Shown one piece after another: positions 11,023-21,814 of a stretch of 64,000 bases of DNA (the stretch's first letter is position 1; each line of letters starts with the position of its first letter). Both the position numbers and the translations under genes were made by a program. Origin of the DNA: Hordeum vulgare subsp. vulgare (taxonomy: Eukaryota; Streptophyta; Magnoliopsida; Poales; Poaceae); assembly GCF_904849725.1 (NCBI RefSeq), contig NC_058521.1:564902176-564966175 (forward strand). The letters are read 5' to 3'. The notes beneath the pieces were generated by a model. That model saw only the letters and a program-made list of their open reading frames with translations, searched no databases and was not told the origin of the DNA.

Positions 11023-14000
11023 GATACGTCTCCGTATCTACAAATTTTGATTGTTGCATGCTATTATATTATATATTTTGGATGTTTTATTTGCATTTAT
11101 ATGCTGTTTTTTAATTATTTTTGGGACTAACCTATTAATCTAGAGCCTAGTGGCAGTTTCTATTTTTCCCATGTTTTGAATATTGCAGATAAGGAATATT
11201 AAACTGAGTCCAAATGGAATAAAATCTTCGGAAATATTTTTCTTGGACTAGAAGACACGCAACAGACTTGGAGTAGGGGGAAAGGCAGTTGCCGGGAGGC
11301 CACAAGCCTGCAGGGCGTGCCTTGGTGGGGTGGCCACGCCCCGTGGCTTGTGGGCCCCTGGAGGTCTCCTAACCCTAATTCGTGTCCTATAAATTCCCAA
11401 ATATTCTCATATCGCCAAAAAGAGCCACAAAAATACTTTTACACCGTCGGGAGCCTCTGTTCCCGGGAGGTCCATTCTGGGAGCCTTTTCCGGTAATCTG
11501 CCGGAGAGAGATTTGATCACGGAGGGCATCTACATCAACTCCATTGCCCCTCCGATGAAGCGTGAGTTGTTTGTTGGGGAACGTCGCATGGGAAACAAAA
11601 AATTTCCTACGCGTACGAAGACCTATCATGGTGATGTCCATCTACGAGAGGGGATGAGTGATCTACGTACCCTTGTAGACCGTACAGCAGAAGCGTTAGT
11701 GAACGCGGTTGATGTAGTGGAACGTCCTCACGTCCCTCGATCCGCCCCGCGAACAATCTCGTGATCAGTCCCACGATCTAGTACCGAACGGACGGCACCT
11801 CCGCGTTCAGCACACGTACAGCTCGACGATGATCTCGGCCTTCTTGATCCAGCAATAGAGATGGAGAGGTAGAAGAGTTCTCCGGCAGCGTGACGGCGCT
11901 CCGGAGGTTGGTGATGATCTCGTCTCAGGAGGGCTCCGCCCGAGCTCCGCAGAAACGCGATCTAGAGGAAAAACCGTGGAGGTATGTGGTCGGGCTGCCG
12001 TGGAAAAGTCGTCTCAAATCAGCCCTAAAACCTCCGTATATATAGGTGGGAGAGAGGGGACCTTGCCTTGGGGCTCAAGGAGCCCCAAGGGGGTCGGCCG
12101 AGCCAAGGGGGGAAGGTCTCCCCCCCAAACCGAGTTGGACTTGGTTTGGTGGGTGGGAGTCCTTCCTTCCCTTCCCACCTCCTCTTTTTTTTCTTTCTCT
12201 TTGATTTTTCTTCCAATGCACATAGGGCCCTTTTGGGCTGTCCCACCAGCCCACTAAGGGCTGGTGCGCCACCCTCAAGGCCTATGGGCTTCCCCGGGGT
12301 GGGTTGCCCCCCCGGTGAACTCCCGGAACCCATTCGTCATTCCCGGTACATTCCCGGTAACTCCAAAAACCTTCCGGTAATCAAATGAGGTCATCCTATA
12401 TATCAATCTTCGTTTCCGGACCATTTCGGAAACCCTCATGACGTCCGTGATCTCATCCGGGACTCCGAACAACATTCGGTAACCAACCATATAACTCAAA
12501 TACGCATAAAACAACGTCGAACCTTAAGTGTGCAGACCCTGCGGGTTCGAGAACTATGTAGACATGACCCGAGAGACTCCTCGGTCAATATCCAATAGCG
12601 GGACCTGGATGCCCATATTGGATCCTACATATTCTACGAAGATCTTATCGTTTGAACCTCAGTGCCAAGGATTCATATAATCCCGTATGTCATTCCCTTT
12701 GTCCTTCGGTATGTTACTTGCCCGAGATTCGATCGTCAGTATCCGCATACCTATTTCAATCTCGTTTACCGGCAAGTCTCTTTACTCGTTCCGTAATACA
12801 AGATCCCGCAACTTACACTAAGTTACATTGCTTGCAAGGCTTGTGTGTGATGTTGTATTACCGAGTGGGCCCTGAGATACCTCTCCATCACACGGAGTGA
12901 CAAGTCCCAGTCTTGATCCATACTAACTCAACGAACACCTTCGGAGATACCTGTAGAGCATCTTTATAGTCACCCAGTTACGTTGCGACATTTGATACAC
13001 ACAAAGTATTCCTCCGGTGTTAGTGAGTTATATGATCTCATGGTCATCGGAACAAATACTTGACACGCAGAAAACAGTAGCAACAAAATGACACGATCAA
13101 CATGCTACGTCTATTAGTTTGGGTCTAGTCCATCACGTGATTCTCCTATTGACGTGATCCAGTTATCAAGCAACAACACCTTGTTCATAATCAGAAGACA
13201 GTGACTATCTTTGATCAACTGGCTAGCCAACTAGAGGCTTGCTAGGGACAGTGTTTTGTCTATGTATCCACACATGTAAATGAGTCTTCATTCAATACAA
13301 TTATAGCATTGATAATAAACGATTATCTTGATACAGGAATTATAATAATAACTATATTTATTATTGCCTCTAGGGCATAATTCCAACATTGTTCACCACA
13401 CACCTACGGGTCCATAGCTAGTAGCTAAATGGCTTCTTCTCTCTCTATGATCTTCAATATCATGTTCTTCATGATCCTCATGGAGATCTATCTGATGTAA
13501 TACTTTTTTGCGGTGTGTTTATATTCGGATTATCTATGAATATTATCTGAGTATCTTTTGAATTCTTATGCATGATTTTATATCTTTGCAAGTCTCTTTG
13601 AATTATTGGTTTGGTTTGGCCAACTAGATTGGTAATTGTTGCAATGGAAGAAGTGTTTAGTTTTGGGTTCAATCCTGCGGTGTCCTCACCCAGTGACAAT
13701 AGGGGTAGCGAGGCATGTATTGTATTGTTGCCATCGAGGATAAAAAGATAGGGTTTTTTATCATATTGCTTGAGTTTATCCCTCTACATCATGTCATCTT
13801 ACTTAATGTGTTACTTTGTTCTTCATAAACTAAATACTCTAGATGGAGGCATGAATCGGTCAATGTGTGGAGTAATAGTAGTAGATGCATTATCGTTTTG
13901 GTCTACTTGATACGGACGTGATGCCTATATACATAATCATTGTCGTAGATATCTTCATGATTATTCGCTTTTCTATCATTTGCTCAACAGTAATTTGTTC

Positions 14001-14399
14001 ACCCAGCGTATTATTTTCCTTTATGAGAAAAGCCTCTAGTGAAACCTATGCCCCCCGGGTCTATTTTCCATATTATATTTTTAGATCTATAAACCAAAAA
14101 TACCAAAAATATTTTGCTACTATTTATTTACTTTAGTTTTACTTTCACATCAATCAATATTTTATATCAATCTCTATCAGATCTCATCTTTGCAAATAAC
14201 TTTGAAGGTATTGACAACCCCTTTTTAGTGTTGGGGGCAAGTGTTTGATTGTTTGTGTAGGTTCAGAGATTGGGGTCTTGCTTGTTCCTCCTACTGGATT
14301 GATACCTTGGTTCTCAACAAACTGAAAAAAAATACTTATCTACTTCGTTGTTCACCTTTTCTCTTAAAGGGAAAATCAACGCAAGCTCAAGAGGTAGCA
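11023..14399 (+). repeat. 3' LTR of Gypsy G1, split by a solo Copia LTR
   Basis: The LTR starts TGATACGTCTCC and ends GAGGTAGCA at 14399. Removing the nested Copia LTR and one target-site copy leaves about 1.55 kb, the same size as the solo Gypsy LTR at 39379-49760 after removing A2. The two are the same family in opposite orientation; compare TTGCAAGTCTCTT here with the reverse strand of 48950-49060. The G1 5' LTR lies left of the window, so its target duplication cannot be checked. Confidence 0.8.
11572..13388 (-). mobile_element. Solo LTR of BARE/WIS-like Copia
   Basis: One 1817-bp LTR reading TGTTGGGGAACG ... ATTCCAACA on the plus strand, with no internal sequence beside it. It is flanked by a perfect 5-bp target duplication TTGTT (11567-11571 and 13389-13393). 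A single LTR inside an intact duplication is the signature of unequal recombination between the two LTRs of one element. It is closer to the A2 LTRs than to those of A1 (for example TAATTCCAACA rather than ATTTCCAACA). Confidence 0.93.
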
Positions 14400-14569
14400 T
14401 TGATCTACATCTTTCTTTTGATTTCTCTGTTTTTTCTTTTTTTTCCTAGCCTTTTTTCCTTTTTTTTCCTTTTTCTCTTATTTTTTTCTCGTTATTCATT
14501 GGGTTTCTCTTTTTTCTTCTTCTCTAACATTTACAGTGTATATGTAATATATTTTTTAATACACCTCTT

Positions 14570-15480
14570 ATATTTCTCAAGTACAATATTAATATTTGTT
14601 GAATACATGGTCAACATTTTTCAGTATATATTTAAATTTTTTCAAATGTTTGATTATAGAAGATTCATTTTTAATATATGGTCAATATTATTTCCATACA
14701 CATTTAAAATTTTCCAAATGCTTGTGTTACATTTTTCAAATACCACAACTTCATTTTTTGAATATGTGTTGAACTGTTTTCTACACACATTTATCAGCTT
14801 TTCAAATGCTTGAGTAACATTTTAAAACACCATATTTACATCCTTTGAATACATGGTCAACATTTCTGTTATACAGATTTAACATTTTTTCAAATGCTTG
14901 AGGAACATTTTTCGAATACCAAATCTACATTTTTTAATAGATGGTCAATAAATTTTTTATACATAATTGATATTTTTTCAAATTCATGATAATCATTTTC
15001 CAAATACAAGATTAACATTTTTCTAATACATGTTCACATTTTGTCTATACACATTAAATAATTTTCAAATGCTTGATTAACAATTTTCAAACACAATATT
15101 AACATTTTTAATACATGTTCAATATTGTTCTATGCACATTTAACATTTTTAGACATTTTTTCCAATACAAGATTATGATTTTTTAATACAAGATCAACAT
15201 TGTTTCTATACACATTTAATATTTTTAAACGCTTCATTAACATATTTAAAATACACGATTAACTATTTTTTAATACACAGTCAACATTTCTTAATATACA
15301 ATTTGAAATGCTTGACTATGTTTTTTCAAATTCTTGATTAAGATTTTTTAAATACATGATCAACTTGTAATACACATTTGTATTTTTCTGTATACATTTT
15401 TTGTATACACGAGAAACATTTTCTCAGTACATATTAACATTATTTTTTCAAATGCTTGGTTACATAAATTTTGATTCACA
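14570..15480. repeat. AT-rich degenerate repeat of 'AACATTTTTNAAATAC' type
   Basis: About 900 bp built from loosely repeated units such as AACATTTTTCAAATGCTTG and ATACATGGTCAACATTT, about 45-60 bases apart and too diverged for a clean tandem array. It begins inside the spurious 190-aa ORF at 14241-14813. Such stretches are common in Triticeae intergenic DNA. I do not recognise the parent element and see no terminal repeats. Confidence 0.6.
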
Positions 15481-17630
15481 GTTCGTGTCATGTTTCTACA
15501 TAAAATTTTACAATGCTTTTATATAAAGTTTGATCCACAGTTTGTGTCATGTTTCCTTGATCTGTTACTCCAACATGTGCCATCCGCTTGCTGGGATGGC
15601 TAGCACCAGCTGCTCCTAGTGAAGCAACCATGATTCAAACACCGGTACTCCATTTTTAGTTGTTCGGTGTGTTCCACTAGGTCTGGATAAACACCTCACG
15701 GGCCGGCACATTCATTTGTGACATTCTTTTTCTTCTTGATTTGATTCGCGTGAAGCGAGGTATAGACGCGCCTAAACAAAATGTACATAAGCAACCTAAT
15801 AGCAATCATGTATGGGCCTGGATGACGTCTGGCAAATCTTATTATACGCCTTGAGCATAAAGCCCCAAATCGCACAGAATAGCACAGTTAACGTTTTTCT
15901 TCTTCTTTCTTTCTCCATTTTTCAGCAGTTTCGGTGATTGCTTTGCCAATCGTTCGATTAAATTTTCCCTTTTCATTTTCCTGTTTTATTTTTCTTCTTC
16001 TTTTTTATGCATGCATATTTAAATCGTGACCATTTTTATATTTGCGAACAACTTTGAAATTTTGAATTTTTTTCAAATTCATGGCATTGTTTTACCAGAA
16101 TCATGAACTTTTCTAAATTAATTCATGGCATTATATGTCTTTGCTCTGAACGAAAACACAAGATCTTCCCTTTTCGCTAGACCAAGCAAAGGTCGATGTG
16201 CGAGCGTTTTGTCCTTGGTGAAGGTGGTGGTTCAAAGCTTGGCTTCGGTGATGAAAAACCCAGGTTTAACCTTTGGTTGAAGTTGTCAATACCGGCATAC
16301 GCATACCAATCCTGTTTTTAAATGCTTTGTCTATGAGTAGCACATTTTTTTAACTCGGTCACATGAACTAGGATTTTCGGTAGGATTGTGGTGATCTTGT
16401 ATCGGGGGAGATCCTTGGGTGGCCTCGATCTTTATTTTTCTGTAGGCCGATTTGATGCTGGACTTGCTTGAGATCATAAAATAATCAATAAAATGTGTCT
16501 TTGTGCATCTAATGATGTAGAGGTTGGGGTTGTTATCCCTGTGAAAAAAGTTAAAACGAGATTGGGGTTGGGTCTTTGATTTATATTTCTCTCTTCTTAT
16601 TTTTATTTCTTGGATATATGCATCATGATGTTTTTAGATATCTTTTTGGTGGAGAGGCTGGATGTAATGGTTATCTTCACAATATTAATATATTTTATTT
16701 ATCGAAAATGTCGTTAACCCCCCCCCCCCCCCCTCTACTTTTTTTGCTAGCTTATTTAATGATTTTGTCCTCCCATAGCCGATGGCTCCATCCAATCATT
16801 TGCTTACTTTAGAATTATTTTTATCCGCAAACCTTTAGCTTGGTCCTAAAGTTGCAAGCCTATATCTGTTTGTGTGCAAGTGCAACAAAAGAGAGGCTCC
16901 AAAGGTAGTGCCCCGTGAACATGGCCCTAGAATCAAGGGGGACAGGTGAACGGTGATGCAAACGAAGAAAGAAATCGAAAGCTATAACCAATGCCGCAGT
17001 CAACATTGCTTCTACTAGCGGTATGTTTTACTACTCTTTTTTTCTTTTCGTTGGTAGAGTTATTGCATGGGTTTACAAAAGTAGAGTGTGCAACCATCCA
17101 CAATTTCCATTAGGTCCTAATTAACCATATAAAATAGCCTGCATTTTGATGCAGACAAACAACTTGAATGCCGATGGTACCACCAACAAAGTTCAAACAA
17201 AATCAACAGAATGAATATTACACCCACTCATGATCCATGAACTGGACCACAAACATCCGAACTTGGCTCCAAATGTCCAAACTCCAAAGCGTGAATGTTC
17301 CAAAGACCATTACTTTCATAAAAGGATGTTTCGAGAGCAAAATATATATTATGGTCATCCTTTCTAGGACAAGCTACATAAACTAAGTCGCACTTGCCCA
17401 GTAGTAAATCTCATCAGTCATCACTTATCATCTCCCGCGTGCTAGTTTTGTCTCCCCAATGCCATATGTAAGATCCTAAACCTCAATCCCTAAAGATTAG
17501 CGTCCAGCTCAATCCATCCACTGCTACTTAGAACCCCTCAAAAGCAGCACCGCTCCTGGCCAGTGATCATACACGGTCACACACGCCTACTCCTCACGTT
17601 GCCCGGCCATTTGGCACTGCCATAGCCATC
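15481..17630. other. Gene-poor upstream flank of the glutaredoxin gene
   Basis: AT-rich sequence without a supported gene. At 15588-15655 a segment has spaced TGGCTAGCACC and GATTCAAACACC, resembling RNA polymerase III A and B boxes of a tRNA-derived relic (weak). A run of 16 C lies at 16718-16733. At 16060-16140 there are diverged copies of 'TTCAAATTCATGGCA'. No clear TATA box was found just before the gene at 17631. Confidence 0.5.
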
Positions 17631-18614
17631 ATGGGGTGCACCACCTCGAGGCAAGCTCGGCATGACCTCCGGTACTGCCCGTCGCCGCTCCCGCTGCCGC
17701 GCTGCCAGTCGTTCCCCGCCCGCTTCGACGCCGGCGTCCACCTCGTGCGGCTCACGTCGTCCACGCTCGGGTCCCTCGAGGTCGACAAGGCCGCCGGGCT
17801 GCGTGGGCCAGAGGTGGCCGCTGAGGCCGGCGCGCGCGCGCCCAGGAGGCTGGTGCCGCGCACGCCGACCATGACGCCGCCCAACGAGCCCGAGGACATC
17901 GACGCGTGGGCGCTCATGGCCGGCCTGGAGGAGCACTCGCCGTTGATGGCCGCGCCGTTCGGGCGCCACTCCTTCTCGTTCCCGATCGCCGCCGCGGCAC
18001 AGCAGGAGTTCGCCGCGTCATCCAAGGTCACGCCGCTGCCCATGAGGATGCCTCCCGTGAACGACGACGAGATGGCGAGCAAGGCGAAGGCGCCGCCGCG
18101 TAAGGCCGTGCTCTACTTCACGTCGCTGCGCGGCGTGCGCGCCACGCACGAGGACTGCTCCCTGGCGCGCGCCATCCTCAAGGGCTACGGCGTGCGCATC
18201 GACGAGCGGGACGTGTCCATGCACCGCGGCTTCCGCGACGAGCTCCACGGCCTCCTCGGCCTCAGGGCCGGCGCCCTCGCCAAGTGCTGGGCGCCGGCCG
18301 CGCCGACCCTGCCGAGCCTGTTCGTGGACGGGGAGCTCGTAGGCAACGCGGAAGAGCTGAAGCGGCTGCACGAGACAGGAGAGCTGGCCGCGAGGCTCGC
18401 CGGATGCGAGAGCGGGCCCCCCGGCGCGTGCGAAGCATGCGGGGACGCCCGGTTCGTGCTCTGCGAGGCGTGCTCCGGTAGCTGCAAGGTGTACGTGGAC
18501 GAAGAGGACGTAGAGGACGGTGAAGGGACGGACGACGGCGGCTCGGGGTTCCGGCGGTGCACAGAGTGCAACGAGAATGGCATCGTGAGGTGCTCCGTCT
18601 GCTGCTGCTCATGA
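17631..18614 (+). CDS. Glutaredoxin-domain protein with C-terminal CxxC zinc-finger-like tail (At5g39865-like)
   Basis: Single-exon, strongly GC-rich ORF of 327 codons in AT-rich flanks. Residues ~1-150 are low-complexity; ~159-258 form a glutaredoxin-like thioredoxin fold (VLYFTSLRGVR at 160-170, LPSLFVDGELVGNAEEL at 227-243). The usual CxxC active site is reduced to EDCS (174-177), as in this plant subgroup. The tail has four CxxC pairs (267/270, 278/281, 310/313, 321/324), resembling a DnaJ-type zinc-binding module. The start MGCTTS is a good N-myristoylation (Gly2) plus S-acylation (Cys3) signal, so membrane attachment is likely (inference). The ATG at 17631 is chosen because it gives this motif and the full family length. 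Members are presumed thiol or Fe-S/metal proteins; no substrate can be read from sequence. It is the only intact host gene seen. Confidence 0.9.
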   Translation: MGCTTSRQARHDLRYCPSPLPLPRCQSFPARFDAGVHLVRLTSSTLGSLEVDKAAGLRGPEVAAEAGARAPRRLVPRTPTMTPPNEPEDIDAWALMAGLEEHSPLMAAPFGRHSFSFPIAAAAQQEFAASSKVTPLPMRMPPVNDDEMASKAKAPPRKAVLYFTSLRGVRATHEDCSLARAILKGYGVRIDERDVSMHRGFRDELHGLLGLRAGALAKCWAPAAPTLPSLFVDGELVGNAEELKRLHETGELAARLAGCESGPPGACEACGDARFVLCEACSGSCKVYVDEEDVEDGEGTDDGGSGFRRCTECNENGIVRCSVCCCS

Positions 18615-19654
18615 GACGTTGCGGAGTTTTGCCGGCGCGCCATTTTGGATGTGGTGCTCAGCCCTTGTGATTTTGTGAATGCATGATGGTGCGTGCGTGT
18701 TTTTCGCGTGATCGACGGTGCGGTGACGCGCTTGTTGTTTCTTCGTGTATGTCTGCGATTCAGTGAGTAGAGATACCAACACTGCATGCTTGATTCAGGT
18801 GTGTCCGCTGTTCCTGATGTGATTTGAATTGAGCCAAATGTTCCACAAGAGAAATTCAGATAGTTCTTGCCGGCCACAGCGGCAGTCGACCGTTTCCTTT
18901 ACGCGTCCGGCTGACCGCCCAACTTGCTGCTAGTTTTAGGTTCTAGCTTTAACTTATTGTAGGCGCGTAGCGCACGCAAGCGGTCTCTGTTCAAAGCCGG
19001 CGCCGCATCGTAGCCCCCTTTTGAGAAAAGAGATACTACAAACTGTACTACAAAGTGAGCCACAAGATCAGGACAATTGGAGCAAAACAAGGTGCTCCAG
19101 CTGAAAATTCCCAATGCAATAGTACTAGATACAAAGCCCCTAGCTTCTAGATCAATCATCATCCAGTAGGGATGCGGTCACAAGTTCAGTTGAAATGGAC
19201 AAGCCTTGTTTGGAGTAGTAATTTCAGAGTATATGCATCGGATCGGATGACGGGGATAAGGCAGGGCCGGTCCCTCGCCTTTGAGAGGGTTTTTTCCAAA
19301 CAAGAGAACATCTCACGCAGTAGAAGATCACCGAACCAACCATTTGTTGCCCATAATCGATTAATCGTAAGCCACCAGACCCCACCACCAGAGCTTCAAA
19401 TTCATAGCAATAAATCAGCGGAGGCAATCTCTTTCTCTCTCGCGTGCGCACACGCACGCACACACACGTGCACGCATGCGCGTGAACACACATACTGGAG
19501 AAGAGCCAACTACCTTAATCACCGTGGCGTCTTCGATATTGCTCCCTTATCAACATTGCCAAAATAGCCTTGGTGCACCAACATTGAGAGCAATCTCTTC
19601 ACCCACACGACACGAGGTCAATTTACTCGACGTCGTGAAAATCTTGGGGCCGGT
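18615..19654. other. Downstream flank of the glutaredoxin gene
   Basis: 3'-UTR and intergenic sequence. It contains no recognised gene. A CA-rich microsatellite-like patch (alternating CACG/CACA) lies at 19441-19480. No canonical AATAAA was found near the stop codon. ORFs here show no family resemblance. Confidence 0.5.
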
Positions 19655-20495
19655 TGTCGGTGTCAAAACCGGCTGATCTCGAATAGGGGGTCTGAACTAT
19701 GGATCAAGGGTCGATGGATAACAAGGAACGGTGAAGACGGTGTTTTACCCAGGTTCGAACCCTCATAATGGAGATAAAACCCTACGTCTTGCTCTTCTTG
19801 TTATTGATGGGATACTACAGAATACAGAGTTGATCTATTGCGAGATTGATGTTGTGGTCTAAACCCTAATCGTAATGAGTTTGATGTATCCTAGGAACTG
19901 TGACCCCTGGCTTATATAGATGCCACGGGTGTCAGGGTTTACACAAAGTCGGTTAAAACGTAGAAGGAATATGCTGAATATTACATCTCCTTGGATTACA
20001 CGCCAAGTCTTCAGGACAGTCCATCACGAATCCGATACTTCTACCAACGTACGAACATGCCAGAGAGTCCGGCCCATAAGGACAAGTAGGTAGCCAAAGG
20101 ACCCCCTAATCCCGGACTCCATCAGTAGCCCTCGGATTAGCCTTCAATGCCGAAATCCTCCTCCATTGATGACGTCACGTGTGCTCTGGCTTGCGAGACG
20201 AGTTCCTCTTTTTTTATTTAACCAAAGATAGTTCGAATCTCAATGATTCCTTCTCCTTTAAACACATAAAAAATATATAAATTTTTATCCGTAGGCCTAC
20301 CGTTTAACAACGAGCGACATCTTTCCTAATTCGAAAGGCCACAGTTGGCCACGACCCGTTTTTTTTGAACGAGCAACTCCAGACCATTTTATTGGCACGT
20401 CCCACCATGGAGATCGTGCCCCCTTTTCGAGGGATATGGTTTATAGTTTGGGTTTATCCCACCCACAACTGCGAGGCCTTCGGCATTCTGCTGAG

Positions 20496-20504
20496 TTATA
20501 AAAG
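20496..20504 (+). promoter_or_regulatory. TATA box of element E
   Basis: TTATAAAAG lies 132 bases before the ATG at 20637, in a position that would set a transcript start near 20530. Single clear match; function inferred. Confidence 0.5.
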
Positions 20505-20636
20505 GTAAAAACCGTCACCTCGGCCTCTTCACGCAGCTCAAATCTCGCTCACCATCGCCATTCCCTACTTCCTAAGCTCCAGCGCCCTAGCTCTCCTTTT
20601 CCTCTCGAGCTCTCGAATCCCCTCACCAGTCTGGAA

Positions 20637-21014
20637 ATGGCCAGCGCCGGCTCCAAGGGCAAGTGGGAAGTCTCCTCCGTCTCTGAAAATGACATTTTGG
20701 AGCTGAAGAGCTGCGGCTATCTTCCAGAGAACATAGCCCATCGTGCGCTGGAGAACGACCAGGTTATCCCCAGTCCTAAAGAAGGGAAGGCCATGGATGT
20801 GAAGGAGCTCACGAAGAGGATCTCCGATCCAATGGAGAAAATCGACCTCACCAACGTGGTACAGGTGATGCTGCATCACGATCGTCTCCCGTGCCAGTAC
20901 CGGCCCATCCCGATGTGGGAATATGATCCGGATAATTCGGACACTCCGACTCGACTGGTACGGAGCTTTTTCCGCACCACACTTGAGAATCCGTGGAAGG
21001 CTCCATTCAAGTAG
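20637..21014 (+). pseudogene. 'Putative gypsy type transposon' protein (PF04195-like), first exon
   Basis: The ATG opens a protein starting MASAGSKGKWEVSS with KSCGYLPENIAHRA soon after. I recognise this as the N-terminus of the Triticeae proteins annotated 'putative gypsy type transposon domain' (Transposase_28), which lie inside Gypsy-like elements. At residue ~55 it passes directly to a segment (DLTNVVQVMLHHDRLPCQ) that normally lies much further along, so most of the central domain is missing. The frame stops at TAG (21012-21014), but protein-like sequence continues in the same frame (QKTWREEKEDEG), so that stop is probably a nonsense mutation. Molecular function of the family is unknown to me. 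Confidence 0.6.
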
Positions 21015-21159
21015 CAAAAGACTTGGCGTGAGGAGAAGGAGGACGAAGGCCTTTCCCTCCTTAATCCTGCGGGATCGATAATGTTTTTACATAATTGTTT
21101 AACCTTTAACCCTTCCTTTTTAACAAGGCACTTGCCTCTCCCTCCCCCAATACCCGCAG

Positions 21160-21567
21160 ATCTGGTTGAAGAAATCCGGACGGATTAACTGTCCGACGCC
21201 TTTGCCCCAGGATGTCATGACCCCTGTGCTGGCGGCCATGCTGGCCGAGAAGCCGTATACGGCTCCGACCGAGAAGGAGGAACAAAAGGAGGGGAAGAAG
21301 AAGATCCGGGAGGGTCTTCGATCGAAGGGTCCCCCGGACACTAAGTCCGAAGAGACACTGTCTCCCTCCCACATGGAGGGAGAGGAGGAGGAAAATGAGG
21401 AGGAGGTAAGTGACTCCTCCCATACCAAAAAGAGAGCGGCATCTGAAGACGCCAAGGGAGATCAAGCTCCTATTGCTTCGAAGGAGCCATGCAGGGCCTC
21501 TATGGCCCTGTTCGCCGACATTCCGGACTCGGATGAGGAGTCGGCAAATGAGGAACCGGTCCCTTGA
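21160..21567 (+). pseudogene. Probable second exon of the element E protein
   Basis: A pyrimidine-rich tract ending CCCGCAG (21153-21159) looks like a 3' splice site. The frame that follows gives a charged, Glu/Lys-rich, low-complexity protein (PTPLPQDVMTPVLAAMLAEK near the start, EGEEEENEEE near the middle, ADIPDSDEESANEE near the end). Such acidic tails occur in the C-terminal part of these transposon proteins. The frame closes at TGA 21565-21567. Linking it to the ORF at 20637 is inference from position and composition. Confidence 0.45.
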
Positions 21568-21814
21568 AGGACCCTCAGGGTGAAACCCCGAGTCAAAAGG
21601 TATGTACATAATGTCCGAATATGCGTTCCCTCTAATTGCTACGTCTCTAATTAGGATTATACTCCGCATTACAGCCCGCAGCGAGGCTTCCCCACTGATC
21701 AAATTTCGGAGGGGGATTCCCAGCTAGACAATATGGCTGAAAGCAGGACCAGCTTGCCCTATTCACCTCCCCCTGCAGCCGAGGGGACCGGGAGGTGGTA
21801 TCTAGGGAGGTCCC

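Larger units (their letters stand above)
19655..21814 (+). mobile_element. Gypsy-like element E, left part (LTR/5' region and coding start)
   Basis: Starts TGTCGGTGTCAAAACCGG, which I recognise as the beginning of an abundant Triticeae LTR; typical LTR phrases such as GTTTTACCCAGGTTCGAACC and CCCGGACTCCATCAG follow. It contains a TATA box and a broken two-exon gene. The element is opened at 21814 by the LARD-like insertion and resumes at 38190-38230, where Copia A3 opens it again. Its right end is outside the window, so its target duplication and full LTR length are unknown. Confidence 0.65.

Noticed and set aside
14241..14813. 190-codon Phe/Leu-rich ORF that looks like a membrane protein
   Set aside because: Produced by T-rich sequence crossing from the G1 LTR end into the AT-rich repeat; no start context or homology.
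18899..19567. ORFs on both strands after the glutaredoxin gene
   Set aside because: No homology, no codon bias like the neighbouring gene and a CA-rich low-complexity patch within.
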